Below are positions 17,040 to 26,287 of a stretch of 64,000 bases of DNA, piece by piece. The DNA is from Hydrogenophaga sp. Root209 (lineage in GTDB: Bacteria; Pseudomonadota; Gammaproteobacteria; Burkholderiales; Burkholderiaceae_C). Both the position numbers and the translations under genes were made by a program. Positions within the stretch are counted from its first letter, which is position 1. The number at the start of each line of letters is the position of its first letter. The notes beneath the pieces were generated by a model. The model was not told the origin of the DNA and did no database searches. It saw only the letters and a list, made by a program, of their open reading frames with translations. The stretch is from contig NZ_LMIE01000029.1 of NCBI RefSeq assembly GCF_001428625.1, positions 110,792-174,791 of the forward strand, read 5' to 3'.

Positions 17040-18674
17040 TCAGAATTCCGGGAGGGTCGGCTCGGCGCCGCCCGACTCGCCGTGGCCTCGTGGCTTGGGC
17101 GCGTTGGCAATCATGCAGTCGGTGGTGAGCACCAGCGCAGCGATCGAGCCCGCGTTCTGCAGCGCCAGCCGTGTCACCTTGGCCGGGTCGATCACCCCCA
17201 TCTGCAGCATGTCGCCATAGACCAGCGTGGCAGCGTTGTAGCCGTGGTTGATCTCGGGGGCGTCTTCCACCCGCTGCACCACCACCGAGGGCTCCACACC
17301 GGCGTTGGCCGCGATGCAGCGCAGCGGCTCCTGCAAGGCCTGCTCGACCAGACGGATACCCGAGTCGTGGTCGAGTGTGGGTCCGTGCAGGCCCTGCAAG
17401 ACGCGGCGGGCCCGCAGCAGCGCCACACCGCCACCGGGCACCACGCCCTCCTCGATCGCGGCGCGCGTGGCGTGCAGCGCATCTTCCACGCGGATCTTGC
17501 GCTCCTTCAGTTCGGTTTCGGTGGCCGCACCAACCTTGATCAGGGCCACGCCCCCCGAGAGTTTGGCGATGCGCTCGTCCAGTTTCTCGCGGTCGTAGTC
17601 GGAGGTGGTGGTCGTGCGTTCCTGGCGCAGGTTGGCCACCCGCTCGGCAATCGCCTGCGGGCTGCCGGCGCCACCGATGAGCGTCGTCTCCTCCTTGCCC
17701 ACTTCCACGCGTTTGGCCCGGCCCAGGTCCGAGAGCTGAAGTTTGGCCAGCGACAGGCCGAGCTCGTCGCTGACGACCGTGCCACCGGTGAGCACGGCGA
17801 TGTCCTGCAGCATGGCCTTGCGCCGATCGCCGAAACCGGGTGCCTTCACCGCACAGGTCTTGAGGGTGCCGCGCATGGTGTTGATGACCAGCGTGGCCAG
17901 GGCATCGCTGTCGATGTCTTCCGCGATGACCAGCAGTGGCTGCCCGCTCTTGACCACCTCCTCCAGCAAGGGCAACAGGTCCTTGAGGGATGACAGGCGC
18001 TTGTCGCACAGCAGGATCAATACCTCGTCGAGCAAGGCGGTCTGCCGCTCGGGATTGTTGATGAAATAGGGGGAGAGGAAGCCACGGTCGAACTGCATGC
18101 CTTCCACCGCTTCGAGTTCGCTGCTCAGGCCGGAGCCGTCTTCGATCGAGATGGCGCCTTCGCGCCCGACCTTGTCGATGGCCTGGGCCAGCAGCTCGCC
18201 GATGGAGCGGTCGTTGTTGGCCGAGATGGAGGCCACGTGCGCGATCTCCTTGGAATCGACGCAAGGCCTGGCCATGCTGCGCAGCTCGGCCACCACCGCG
18301 TCGATGGCCTGCTCCATGCCGCGCTTGAGCTCCATGGCGTTCATGCCGCCCGAGAGATAGCGCAGACCGTGCTGGATCATGGCGTGGGCCAGCACGGTGG
18401 CGGTGGTGGTGCCGTCGCCGGCCATGTCGCTGGTGCGCGAAGCCACCTCGCGCAGCAACTGGGCCCCCATGTTCTCGAAGCGGTCCTCGAGCTCGATCGA
18501 CTTGGCCACGATGACGCCCGAATTGACGATCTGCGGCGGGCCGAAATCGCGCTCCAGGATCACGGTGCGCCCACGTGGGCCGAGTGTCACCCGCACCGCA
18601 TCGGCCAGCGCATCCACGCCCCGGCGGATGCGCGCGCGCGCATCGTCGCGAAACAGCAGTTGTCGCACGGTCAT
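17040..18674 (-). CDS. GroEL-type chaperonin, orphan paralogue
   Basis: 544 residues, full length for Hsp60. [15 protein letters not shown] carries the ATPase Asp, [17 protein letters not shown] is near the N-terminus, [14 protein letters not shown] is in the apical domain and [12 protein letters not shown] is in the equatorial domain. Differences from housekeeping GroEL are [13 protein letters not shown] in place of the usual TKDGVTVAKEIEL, and a C-terminus ending [13 protein letters not shown] without the GGM repeat tail. No groES lies next to it. It probably assists folding under a special stress, using GroES from elsewhere. Confidence 0.9.
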   Translation of the reverse strand: MTVRQLLFRDDARARIRRGVDALADAVRVTLGPRGRTVILERDFGPPQIVNSGVIVAKSIELEDRFENMGAQLLREVASRTSDMAGDGTTTATVLAHAMIQHGLRYLSGGMNAMELKRGMEQAIDAVVAELRSMARPCVDSKEIAHVASISANNDRSIGELLAQAIDKVGREGAISIEDGSGLSSELEAVEGMQFDRGFLSPYFINNPERQTALLDEVLILLCDKRLSSLKDLLPLLEEVVKSGQPLLVIAEDIDSDALATLVINTMRGTLKTCAVKAPGFGDRRKAMLQDIAVLTGGTVVSDELGLSLAKLQLSDLGRAKRVEVGKEETTLIGGAGSPQAIAERVANLRQERTTTTSDYDREKLDERIAKLSGGVALIKVGAATETELKERKIRVEDALHATRAAIEEGVVPGGGVALLRARRVLQGLHGPTLDHDSGIRLVEQALQEPLRCIAANAGVEPSVVVQRVEDAPEINHGYNAATLVYGDMLQMGVIDPAKVTRLALQNAGSIAALVLTTDCMIANAPKPRGHGESGGAEPTLPEF

Positions 18675-18745
18675 GATCGTCGCGGCTCCTCAAGTGGGAT
18701 GGTGTGAGCAGCTTTCCATTGTTGGACCTGCGGGCACCCGCACCA

Positions 18746-18759
18746 TTGAGCCTGCGCAA
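18746..18759. promoter_or_regulatory. FNR-type box TTGAG-CCTG-CGCAA upstream of groEL
   Basis: TTGAGCCTGCGCAA lies 72 bp upstream of the orphan groEL start and 115 bp upstream of the divergent chrB-like gene. It shares the extended CACCATTGA flank with the copy at 15527. Confidence 0.5.
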
Positions 18760-18874
18760 TCGATGGCGGTGCGACCCGGGCGCTGCTACCATTCGGCCAC
18801 GGGAACACAGCCTCCCGGATCTTGACGAACAGATGGTGTCCCATCCAAGTGCTGACAACGCTCTGGAGTTTTCC

Positions 18875-19762
18875 ATGGACACCGCCATCCCCACCCATAT
18901 CTCCCCCCGTGAACTCGCCGAGCGCATGGGCACACCCGGCGCGCCTGTGCTGCTCGATGTGAGACGCCCGGCGCGTTTCGCGGACAGCCCGCACCTGCTG
19001 GCCACTGCCCAGTGGTGCGCACCCGACGCCTTGGCGTCCTTCGCCCTCAATGGCCCCCGGCGCGAGATCGTCGTGTACTGCGTGCACGGCCACGAGGTGA
19101 GCCAGCAAGCGGCAGCCACGCTGCGGCAGGCCGGATTCACCGCACGGTTTCTGGCCGGCGGGTTTGACGGCGGAGAGCGCGGCGTGGACACCCCGCAAGA
19201 CATCGCCGAATGGCGCGCGGTGAGGCCCCTGGTGATTCGAAAACGCCCCGACCTGGGCGTGGGTGGCCTGCACCCTTCCGCCTGGATCACGCGCGAGCGG
19301 CCCAAGATCGACCGCGTCGCCTGCCCCTGGCTGGTGCGCCGCTTCATCGACCCGCGGGCCGGGTTCCTCTACGTCCCCACCGCTGCGGTGCTCCCGCAGG
19401 CGCAGCGGCTGGGCGCGGTGGCGTTCGACATACCCGGCGCCCCCGTCAGCCACGAAGGCGAACGCTGCAGCTTCGACACCTTGCTGCGCGCCTTCGATCT
19501 GCATGACGACCCGGCGCTGGCCGCCCTGGCGCGCATCGTGCGCGCGGCCGACACCGACCGCCTGGAACTCGCCCGGGAGGCCGCGGGCCTGCTGGCGCTG
19601 TCGCTGGGCTTGTCGGCCCTGCACGCCACCGACGATCTGGCGATGCTGGAGGCGGCCATGCCGATGTACGACGCGTTGTTCGCCTGGTGCCGCCGCGAGG
19701 TGGAAGGACAGACCGAGCACCACAGCTGGACGCCCGACGCGTTGCAGGCGGTGAAGGCATGA
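18875..19762 (+). CDS. chrB: rhodanese-ChrB fusion, chromate resistance protein
   Basis: 295 residues from the ATG at 18875 (GGAG 8 nt upstream). Residues 1-110 are a rhodanese domain with the catalytic loop [11 protein letters not shown] (Cys about 67). Residues 130-290 are the ChrB C-terminal domain, starting with [30 protein letters not shown] (shown in parts: [17 protein letters not shown]). The protein lacks the N-terminal DNA-binding part of classical ChrB, so it is more likely an enzyme or sensor than a repressor. It overlaps chrA by 4 nt. Confidence 0.85.
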   Translation: MDTAIPTHISPRELAERMGTPGAPVLLDVRRPARFADSPHLLATAQWCAPDALASFALNGPRREIVVYCVHGHEVSQQAAATLRQAGFTARFLAGGFDGGERGVDTPQDIAEWRAVRPLVIRKRPDLGVGGLHPSAWITRERPKIDRVACPWLVRRFIDPRAGFLYVPTAAVLPQAQRLGAVAFDIPGAPVSHEGERCSFDTLLRAFDLHDDPALAALARIVRAADTDRLELAREAAGLLALSLGLSALHATDDLAMLEAAMPMYDALFAWCRREVEGQTEHHSWTPDALQAVKA

Positions 19763-21108
19763 GTGGCATGAGCGAGCGTCCTGCTCCTGTGTCGTTCGCC
19801 GAGGCGTTCCGGTTCTGGCTCAAGCTGGGTTTCATCAGCTTCGGGGGGCCTGCGGGTCAGATGGCCATCATGCACACCGAACTGGTGGAGCGCCGCCGCT
19901 GGATCAGCGAAAAGCGTTTCCTGCACGCGCTGAATTTCTGCATGGTGCTGCCCGGCCCCGAAGCCCAGCAACTGGCCACCTACATCGGGTGGCTGATGCA
20001 CGGCACGCGCGGCGGCGTGGCCGCCGGCGCCTTGTTCGTGCTGCCCTCCCTGCTGCTGCTGGTGTTGCTGTCGTGGGTCTACGTCGCCTTCGGCAGCCTG
20101 CCTGCGGTGGCGGCCGTGTTTTACGGCATCAAGCCGGCGGTGACGGCGCTGGTGCTGCACGCGGCGCATCGCATCGGCAGCCGGGCCTTGAAGAACCCCT
20201 GGCTCTGGGGCATCGCGGCGGCAGCGTTCATGGCGATCTTCGCGCTGGACGCGCCCTTCCCCGCCATCGTGCTGGCGGCGGCACTCGTGGGCCACTGGGG
20301 TGGGCGGCGCTGGCCCCATGTGTTCGTGACGGGCGCGGGCCACGCTGGCAGCACGCAGGCCCACGCGAGCGCCCTGATCGATGACGACACACCGGCGCCG
20401 GCCCACGCACTGTTCACCCGCCGACGGCTCGTCCAGGTGCTGGCGGTCGGCTTCGGGCTGTGGTTGCTCGCCATGGCGGTTTTGCTGGCGCTGGTCGGCG
20501 TGCAGGGCACGCTCACGCAGATGGGCTGGTTCTTCACCAAGGCTGCACTGATGACCTTCGGCGGTGCCTACGCGGTGTTGCCGTATGTCTACCAGGGGGC
20601 GGTCGAAGATTTCGGCTGGCTCAATGCGCAGCAGATGATCGACGGCCTGGCGCTGGGTGAAACCACGCCGGGCCCGCTGATCATGGTGGTGGCCTTCGTG
20701 GGGTTCATGGGCGGCTGGCTGCACCAGGTTCTCGGGCCCGACGCGCTGTTCTGGTCGGGCGCACTGGCGGCCTCGGTGGTGACCTTCTTCACCTTCCTGC
20801 CGTCATTCGTCTTCATCCTGGTGGGTGGGCCGTTCATTGAAACCACGCACGGCAAGCTGATGTTCACGGCGCCACTGACCGCCATCACCGCGGCGGTGGT
20901 GGGTGTGATCCTGAACCTGGCCTTGTTCTTCGCGTACCACGTGTGGTGGCCACAGGGATTCACCGGTCCCTTCGACGCACCGTCGGCAGCGCTGACCGCG
21001 CTCGCGGCGATCGCCTTGTTTCGTTTCAAGGTGGGCGTGGTGCCCTTGATCGGGGTCTGTGGTCTGCTCGGGGTGGCCTGGCGGATGGTCGCCGTGGTGG
21101 GTGGCTGA
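19759..21108 (+). CDS. chrA: chromate efflux transporter ChrA
   Basis: 449 residues with about ten to twelve hydrophobic segments arranged as two homologous CHR halves. The signature [21 protein letters not shown] is in the first half and [17 protein letters not shown] in the second, both with the expected Gly-Gly turn; [16 protein letters not shown] and [17 protein letters not shown] are the paired P-G-P motifs. This inner-membrane carrier expels chromate and may carry sulfate. The ATG (19759) overlaps the chrB stop as ATGA. Confidence 0.93.
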   Translation: MSGMSERPAPVSFAEAFRFWLKLGFISFGGPAGQMAIMHTELVERRRWISEKRFLHALNFCMVLPGPEAQQLATYIGWLMHGTRGGVAAGALFVLPSLLLLVLLSWVYVAFGSLPAVAAVFYGIKPAVTALVLHAAHRIGSRALKNPWLWGIAAAAFMAIFALDAPFPAIVLAAALVGHWGGRRWPHVFVTGAGHAGSTQAHASALIDDDTPAPAHALFTRRRLVQVLAVGFGLWLLAMAVLLALVGVQGTLTQMGWFFTKAALMTFGGAYAVLPYVYQGAVEDFGWLNAQQMIDGLALGETTPGPLIMVVAFVGFMGGWLHQVLGPDALFWSGALAASVVTFFTFLPSFVFILVGGPFIETTHGKLMFTAPLTAITAAVVGVILNLALFFAYHVWWPQGFTGPFDAPSAALTALAAIALFRFKVGVVPLIGVCGLLGVAWRMVAVVGG

Positions 21109-21125
21109 CGCCATCCCCGCCGGGA

Positions 21126-21650
21126 TCAGTGACCGCCGGCCACAAAACGATCGGCGCGCGCAGCCTGCAACACGGCAGGCAGGCTGTGGTGCATGGCCGA
21201 GACCGGGCGGGCCCCACCGAGCCAGTCGTTGGGGGTGACGAACCACAGCGCAAGCTCGACGTCGTCGAACACCGGGCGCAGCTCGGCCAGCAACGGCGCC
21301 ATGGCATCCACCACCGACGCGGTGGGCAGGCTGAACTGGAACAGCGGGAACAGCGGGCCCCAGGGGCTGTCCAGCGACACCACCGCGCGTGACACGATCC
21401 AGCGCGCGATCAGCGACACCGGCAGGGATTCGGGCAGCCAGCCCGCCACCTCGCAGCGGTGGCGGATCAGCTCGGCCAGATCGTCACCACTGACCAGCCC
21501 GCCCGTGCCCGAGAACGCAGCGGCGGTGGAGAGCCAATGGAGCGGTACCGTGGCGTTGGCGCGTTGCGTGAAGATCGAGGGCAGGCTCACCGGCGCACCG
21601 CGTCGGGCGGGCGTGTCGGGCAACTGGGACATGGATCGGGCGCGAAGCAT
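21126..21650 (-). CDS. hypothetical protein with MbcA/ParS-like C-terminus
   Basis: 174 residues. The start at 21650 is favoured because CGGAG lies 6 nt upstream of it. I do not firmly recognise the family. The last 45 residues (LALWFVTPNDWLGGARPVSAM, then AVLQAARADRFVAGGH) resemble the toxin-binding domain of MbcA/ParS/Xre-type antitoxins (W-x-x-x-N-x-x-LGG-x-x-P). No RES-domain toxin partner is beside it: its neighbours are chrA (convergent, 17 bp) and the hydratase fusion. It could be a solitary regulator. Low certainty on function. Confidence 0.5.
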   Translation of the reverse strand: MLRARSMSQLPDTPARRGAPVSLPSIFTQRANATVPLHWLSTAAAFSGTGGLVSGDDLAELIRHRCEVAGWLPESLPVSLIARWIVSRAVVSLDSPWGPLFPLFQFSLPTASVVDAMAPLLAELRPVFDDVELALWFVTPNDWLGGARPVSAMHHSLPAVLQAARADRFVAGGH

Positions 21651-21787
21651 GGGCATCTCCGGTGCGGATTTCCAGGCACGCGGGCGCCCGGCGAAGACGC
21701 AAGCCTCGGGCAAACGGCCGATCTGGTCTGTACGGTGCCAGACCGATCGACTGCAAGAACACAACACCCGCTGCCGACAGCAGCGGT

Positions 21788-22924
21788 TCAACAGACCGGC
21801 ACGGGGTGGTCCGCCGCGCGGTCGTCCGGCGGCCCCTTGAGCTCGACCACATTGCCTTCGGGGTCGGTCAGGTAGATCGAAGGCCCTTCGCCCTCGGCGC
21901 CATAGCGCCGCTCGGTGGGTCCGGCCTCGGCTCCGTGCGCACTCAATTGGTGGCGGATGGCGGTTTCGTCAAAAGGCTCGACGCGCAGACAGAAGTGGTC
22001 GAGGTTGCGGCCTTGCCGGCCCGGGGGCGCGCCCCCTGCGCGGCCCAGCTGGCCATCGACCGGCACCAGATCGATCAGCGAGCGCCCGGCGCGCAGCTGC
22101 ACCAGGCCGATGGCGTCCTGCCGCCGTTGCACCGTGCAGCCGAGCACATCGCAGTAAAAGCGCAACATGCGCTCCAGGTCGATCACGCGCAGCACCAGGT
22201 GGTCGATCTCCCGCGGTCGGATCGCAGCTCCCGCGGCGCCCGGCTCCAGCCGCCGGTGCACGTCGCTCTCGCGGGCCAGCGCGGCGTCGAAGTCGCCCAG
22301 CTGTTCGCGGTGCACCAGTCGCTTCACGTCGGCCAGCAGCGAAGGATCGGCGCCGGCGAGGCGCTGTGCGATTTCGCGTGCTTGCATGAGCAAGGCATCG
22401 TCGTCCACCACCTGCCACACCAGACCGCAGCGCTCAGCGTCGGCTGCGGTCAACTCCTGGCCCAGCATCAGCAGGCCCTTGGCCTTCTGCAGTCCCACCA
22501 GGCGCGGCAGCAGCGCGGCCACACCACCAGTGCCGAACAGGCCCACGTGCACCTCGGGCAACATGAAGCGCGCACCGCGCGCGGCCACCGCGAGATCGCC
22601 GTTGATCATGAGTTCCAGGCCCGCACCGACCACCCAGCCCTGCACCGCCGTCACCACGGGCTGGGGCGCGTGCACCAGCGCGGAGGCAAGCGCCTGCAGG
22701 GTGTCGACGAAGGCTTCGGTGGCCGGGTCATCGCGGTCCTTGCCGGCGCAGAAGGCGCGCCCCTCACCGCTGAGCAGGATCACGCGAACGGCCGGGTTGG
22801 CCACACCGGCGCGCACGGCGCCCAGCAGCTCGCGGGCCAGGTCGAGGGTCAGGGCGTTGAGGCGCTCGGGGCGGTTCAGGCGGAGCTCGAGCACGCCGGC
22901 ATCAAGGGTCTGGATCAGGTGCAT
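21788..22924 (-). CDS. enoyl-CoA hydratase/isomerase fused to a VOC (glyoxalase) domain
   Basis: 378 residues from the ATG at 22924. Residues 1-235 are a crotonase: RLNRPERLNALT, FCAGKD (oxyanion hole), GAGLELMINGDLAVA with the first catalytic Glu, and FMLPEVHVGLFGTGG with the second. Residues 250-372 are a vicinal-oxygen-chelate domain: REIDHLVLRVIDLERMLRFY, LDHFCLRVEPF and LTDPEGNVVELKG supply the H/H/E metal ligands. Both halves look complete, and no frameshift is needed to join them. The natural substrate is unknown; the fusion suggests CoA-thioester chemistry followed by a metal-assisted isomerisation or cleavage. Confidence 0.85.
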   Translation of the reverse strand: MHLIQTLDAGVLELRLNRPERLNALTLDLARELLGAVRAGVANPAVRVILLSGEGRAFCAGKDRDDPATEAFVDTLQALASALVHAPQPVVTAVQGWVVGAGLELMINGDLAVAARGARFMLPEVHVGLFGTGGVAALLPRLVGLQKAKGLLMLGQELTAADAERCGLVWQVVDDDALLMQAREIAQRLAGADPSLLADVKRLVHREQLGDFDAALARESDVHRRLEPGAAGAAIRPREIDHLVLRVIDLERMLRFYCDVLGCTVQRRQDAIGLVQLRAGRSLIDLVPVDGQLGRAGGAPPGRQGRNLDHFCLRVEPFDETAIRHQLSAHGAEAGPTERRYGAEGEGPSIYLTDPEGNVVELKGPPDDRAADHPVPVC

Positions 22925-23053
22925 GGCAGGCAAATCGGTAGGGGTGAGCCACGAGGTTACACGCGGCATGGGCTGTCACAAAGCGGCGCGGGCGGCCGTC
23001 TTGCATGCGTCAACCCCTTTCACATCCTTTGATTGCCCACGGGCACCGCCACC

Positions 23054-24064
23054 ATGAAAATCGCCAAGTCGTACACGCTCGCCGAGTTCCTTGACTGGAC
23101 ACGGCGCAAGATCTACATCCTGCTCTTGCTCGCCACCGTGCCCGCCACGCTGTACCAGGTGTTCGGACTGACGTGGATCGCCGCGCCCTGGTCGGTGGCC
23201 GTGCTGCTGGGCACGGCCACATCCTTCATCGTGGGCTTCAAGAACGCCCAGACCTACCAGCGCACCCTGGAAGCCCAGCAGGTCTGGTCGTCGATCACCG
23301 CCACCAGCCGTTACTGGGGCCTCATCTGCCGGATGTTTCCCACCACGCGCGCCATGTCGGCGGTGCTCATCCACCGCCACCTGGCCTGGTTGACGGTGCT
23401 GCGCCACCAGCTGCGGCAAAGCCGGGTCTGGGAATCCGCGAACAGCCCGGCCAACGCGGAGTACCGCCGCAAGCACTTCCTCGTGCCCGAGCACGAGACC
23501 ACGCTGGACGCGGATCTGCACGCGCACTTGAGCGAGGCCGAGCGCCAGCAGGTCGCCTCTGCGGCGAACAAAGGGCTGATGCTGATCGAGCTGCAAAGCG
23601 AGACCCTGCGCGATCTCTATGCAAGGCAGGAACTGGTCGTGCTGCACCACACCGAACTGCAGAAAACCATCAAGGAGTTTCTCGACCAGCAAAGCCGCGT
23701 CGAGCGCATCAAGAACTTCCCCTATCCACGCCAGTACGCAACGATCAACTCGCTGTTCGTCTGGTGCTTTGCTGCGGTGTTGCCTTTCTGCCTGGTGCGC
23801 GAGTTCGACCGCCTCAACGACAGCGTGTCGGGCCTGTTCGCGGGCCACATGGTCTGGTTGTCGGTGCCGTTCAGCGTGCTCGTCGGGTGGATGTACCTCT
23901 CGCTGGATCAGGTGGGCGAGAGCACCGAGAACCCGTTCGAGGGTGGCGCCAACGACGTGCCCATGGCCCACATGTGCCGGGTCATCGAGACGGAGTTGAG
24001 CACGATGCTGGGTGAGAGCGACCTGCCTGCTGCGCCCACACCCAAGAACGCCATCGTGCTCTGA
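23054..24064 (+). CDS. bestrophin family (UPF0187) ion channel protein
   Basis: 336 residues. Hydrophobic segments near 22-60 and 225-290 frame a helical cytoplasmic domain. The bestrophin features are visible: the FIVGFKNAQTYQRTLEAQQVW segment (RxxxAYxRWWE equivalent), FPYPRQYATINSLFVWCFAAVLPFCL (the pore-lining Pro region) and WMYLSLDQVGESTENPFEGGANDVP, the hallmark D-Q-x-G-E/x-x-x-NPF-G-x-NDVP. Bacterial homologues form pentameric ion channels in the inner membrane. Confidence 0.92.
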   Translation: MKIAKSYTLAEFLDWTRRKIYILLLLATVPATLYQVFGLTWIAAPWSVAVLLGTATSFIVGFKNAQTYQRTLEAQQVWSSITATSRYWGLICRMFPTTRAMSAVLIHRHLAWLTVLRHQLRQSRVWESANSPANAEYRRKHFLVPEHETTLDADLHAHLSEAERQQVASAANKGLMLIELQSETLRDLYARQELVVLHHTELQKTIKEFLDQQSRVERIKNFPYPRQYATINSLFVWCFAAVLPFCLVREFDRLNDSVSGLFAGHMVWLSVPFSVLVGWMYLSLDQVGESTENPFEGGANDVPMAHMCRVIETELSTMLGESDLPAAPTPKNAIVL

Positions 24065-24096
24065 CCCGGTCGCTCAGCGGTGTCAACGCCGCTGTA

Positions 24097-24843
24097 TCAG
24101 TTCCCGTTGGCCAGCCACTTCGCCAGCGTGATCTGGCCAATGCGCGCACCCGGGCCGGGCATCAGCGAGCGTTCGTCGATGCGGGTGCCGAAGTAGAGGG
24201 CGCTGGCATCCGACACCACCTCGCGTGGGTCCTGGCGGGCCTGGAACACGCGCCGGATCAGCGCGTCCAGCGGCACGGCCTCGGGCCCGGCGATCTCGCA
24301 GGTGCCGTTGAGCGGCGCTTGCACCGCCACGTCGGCCAGCGCCGCAGCGACGTCGGCCGCGGCAATGGGCTGCAATGGCGCTGGGGGCAGCGGCACCGTG
24401 TTCCCGACGGTGCCCACGTGCGCAACCGACATCAGGAATTCAAAGAACTGCGTGGCGCGCACCAGGGTGTAGGGAACCGGGCCGGCCTTGATCAGTGCTT
24501 CCTGCGCGACCTTGGCGCGGAAGTAGCCACTCTCGGGCATGCGCTCCGAGCCCACCACCGACAGCGCCACGAAGTGGCGCACGCCGGCGCGCTCGCTGGC
24601 CGCGAGCAGGTTCTGCGTCGAGGCGCGAAAGAAGTGCATCACCGCCTCGTCCTCGAACGAAGGCGAGTTGGTGACGTCCACCACCACCTGCGCGCCGGCG
24701 AGTGCCTGGTCCAGACCCTCGCCAGTGACGGCGTTGACGCCGTTCGAGGGTGCGGCCGCCGTCACGGCGTGTCCCGCTTGGCTCAGCAGCTTGACGACTT
24801 GTTTTCCGATGAGGCCGGTGCCTCCGATGATCACGATGTTCAT
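24097..24843 (-). CDS. NAD(P)-binding NmrA-like oxidoreductase
   Basis: 248 residues. The Rossmann motif IIGGTGLIGKQVVKLL is at residues 5-20, AQVVVDVTNSPSFED follows, and LVRATQFFEFL is typical of atypical SDRs that lack the usual catalytic Tyr-Lys pair. It is second in an operon with the AhpD-like gene (24 bp gap) that is driven by an ECF41-type promoter, a known gene context for ECF41 sigma factors. Confidence 0.87.
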   Translation of the reverse strand: MNIVIIGGTGLIGKQVVKLLSQAGHAVTAAAPSNGVNAVTGEGLDQALAGAQVVVDVTNSPSFEDEAVMHFFRASTQNLLAASERAGVRHFVALSVVGSERMPESGYFRAKVAQEALIKAGPVPYTLVRATQFFEFLMSVAHVGTVGNTVPLPPAPLQPIAAADVAAALADVAVQAPLNGTCEIAGPEAVPLDALIRRVFQARQDPREVVSDASALYFGTRIDERSLMPGPGARIGQITLAKWLANGN

Positions 24844-24867
24844 GGTTGTTCCTGGTTGAGATGGGGT

Positions 24868-25329
24868 TCAGGCGATGTCTTTTTCTGCCACCGGTGCGCG
24901 CATGCCGACGGCCATGCGGTTCCAGGCGTTGATCTGCGCAACGGCCCAGCTCAGCTCGACGATCTCCTGATCGCTGAACTGATCCTTCAGTGCGTCGAAG
25001 CTGGCGTCGTGGTCGTCGTGACCGTCCGGCAGCCGGGTCAAGGCCTCGGCCCACCGCAGCGCGGCGCGCTCACGTGCGCTGTAGAGGCCGGTCTCGCGCC
25101 AGGTGCACAGGCTGTTGATGCGCTGCCAGGATTCGCCGTGCTTGCGCAGGTCGCGCACATGCATGTCGACGCAGAATGCGCAGCCGTTGAGCTGCGAGAC
25201 GCGCGTCTTCACAAGTTCCATCAGGATGGCGCCGAGGGAGGACTTGGCCGTGGTGGCGCCCACGGCGGCCATGGCCTGGTAGGGCTTGGGAGAAATCTCG
25301 GTCCAGGGGAGTCGGGGTGCGGTATTCAT
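24868..25329 (-). CDS. carboxymuconolactone decarboxylase / AhpD-like protein
   Basis: 153 residues from the ATG at 25329. The AhpD-type redox motif NGCAFCVDMHVRDLRKHGE (Cys-x-x-Cys, His four residues on) is at about 48-66, followed by WAEALTRLP and the helical core. Proteins of this family reduce peroxides or disulfides or act as decarboxylases; the CxxC motif points to peroxidase-like chemistry. It heads the operon with the NmrA-like gene, and the start lies 38 nt after a perfect ECF41 -10 element. Confidence 0.9.
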   Translation of the reverse strand: MNTAPRLPWTEISPKPYQAMAAVGATTAKSSLGAILMELVKTRVSQLNGCAFCVDMHVRDLRKHGESWQRINSLCTWRETGLYSARERAALRWAEALTRLPDGHDDHDASFDALKDQFSDQEIVELSWAVAQINAWNRMAVGMRAPVAEKDIA

Positions 25330-25367
25330 GTGAGGCCTTGATGAGGTGGTTGGGATACACCTCACAA

Positions 25368-25394
25368 GACGCTCAAGGCTGCGGGTTTGTGACA
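25368..25394 (-). promoter_or_regulatory. ECF41-type promoter (TGTCACA-N16-CGTC) for the AhpD-like operon
   Basis: On the minus strand TGTCACA (complement of 25388-25394) is followed after exactly 16 nt by CGTC (complement of 25368-25371). This is the published ECF41 consensus. The -35 lies inside the last codons of the sigma gene. It would be read by the adjacent sigma factor. Confidence 0.88.
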
Positions 25395-26278
25395 GCGAGG
25401 TTGCGCCCGAGCGCGGCGGCGATGCGAACGAGCTTCTCGGGATTGCGCTGGGCATGCACGCGCAGGATGCGTTCACCATCGGTCTCGAACGACTGCGCCG
25501 ACTCCAGCGCGCCGTGGATGAAGCGCAGCAGGCCCCATTGCCCGTTGAGCACGACTACCTCGAAACGCACCGCATCGCCGTATTTCAGATGGGAGGCCAG
25601 GTAAAGCTGGGCAATGCGCTGATTGCCCATCAGCGGCACGCCGAAACTCGGCACAATGCCGCCGCCATCACCAACGAGCTGCGCGTCTTCGGCCAACAGG
25701 GTCTTGAGCGTGGCGAACTGCCCGGTGGCCGCCGCATCGGCAAAGCCGCGCAACAGGCGCAGCTGGGCCTCGCGCGGCACGATGTGGCGCGGCCGCTCGT
25801 CCTGCAGCTGCGTCCTGGCGCGGTGCACGATCTGGCGGCAAGCGCTCTCGGTCTTGCCCAGCGCCTCGGCCACCTCGCCGTAGTCGGCATCGAACACCTC
25901 GCGCAGCAGGAAGGCCGCGCGCGCCTCGGGCGCCAGACGCTCAAGCAGGGTCAGGAAAGCCACCGACACGTCGTCGGCCCGCTCCAGCAACTGCTCGGGC
26001 GACACCGGCGAATCGGACATCAGCGGCTCGGGCAGCCAGGTACCGATGTAGTGCTCGCGCTGCACCTTGGCGCTGCGCAGTCGGTCGATCGCCAGGCGCG
26101 TGGTGATGGTGACCAGCCAGGCCTCGCTGCTGTCGAGCGAGTCGTGCGGGCTCTCGTGCCAGCGCAGCCAGGCGTCCTGCACCACCTCCTCGGCCTCGGC
26201 CGACGAGCCCAGCATGCGGTAAGCGATGCCTTGCAGGCGGGGGCGCAGGCGACTGAAAGTGGCGGTGGGGTCGTTCAT
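25373..26278 (-). CDS. ECF41-family RNA polymerase sigma factor
   Basis: 301 residues. Sigma region 2 is AYRMLGSSAEAEEVVQDAWLRW (about 20-41) with ITTRLAIDRLRSAK; region 4 is LAPEARAAFLLREVFDADYGEVAEALGKT (HTH about 130-150). The C-terminal 120 residues are an NTF2/SnoaL-like domain with the ECF41 hallmark DGGG (204-207) and the NQRIAQLYLA segment. In this family the fused C-terminal domain replaces an anti-sigma factor. The two ECF41-type promoters beside it suggest that it drives its own gene and the AhpD-like/SDR operon. Confidence 0.93.
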   Translation of the reverse strand: MNDPTATFSRLRPRLQGIAYRMLGSSAEAEEVVQDAWLRWHESPHDSLDSSEAWLVTITTRLAIDRLRSAKVQREHYIGTWLPEPLMSDSPVSPEQLLERADDVSVAFLTLLERLAPEARAAFLLREVFDADYGEVAEALGKTESACRQIVHRARTQLQDERPRHIVPREAQLRLLRGFADAAATGQFATLKTLLAEDAQLVGDGGGIVPSFGVPLMGNQRIAQLYLASHLKYGDAVRFEVVVLNGQWGLLRFIHGALESAQSFETDGERILRVHAQRNPEKLVRIAAALGRNLAVTNPQP

Positions 26279-26287
26279 GAAAGGCCA

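Noticed and set aside
16900-19347. Open frame of 815 codons on the minus strand
   Set aside because: It overlaps the GroEL gene in another frame and has low-complexity, Arg/Gly-rich composition; GroEL is the real gene.
24925-24940. TTGATCTGCGCAA, similar to the FNR-type box
   Set aside because: It is inside the AhpD-like coding region and has a 3-nt rather than 4-nt centre.
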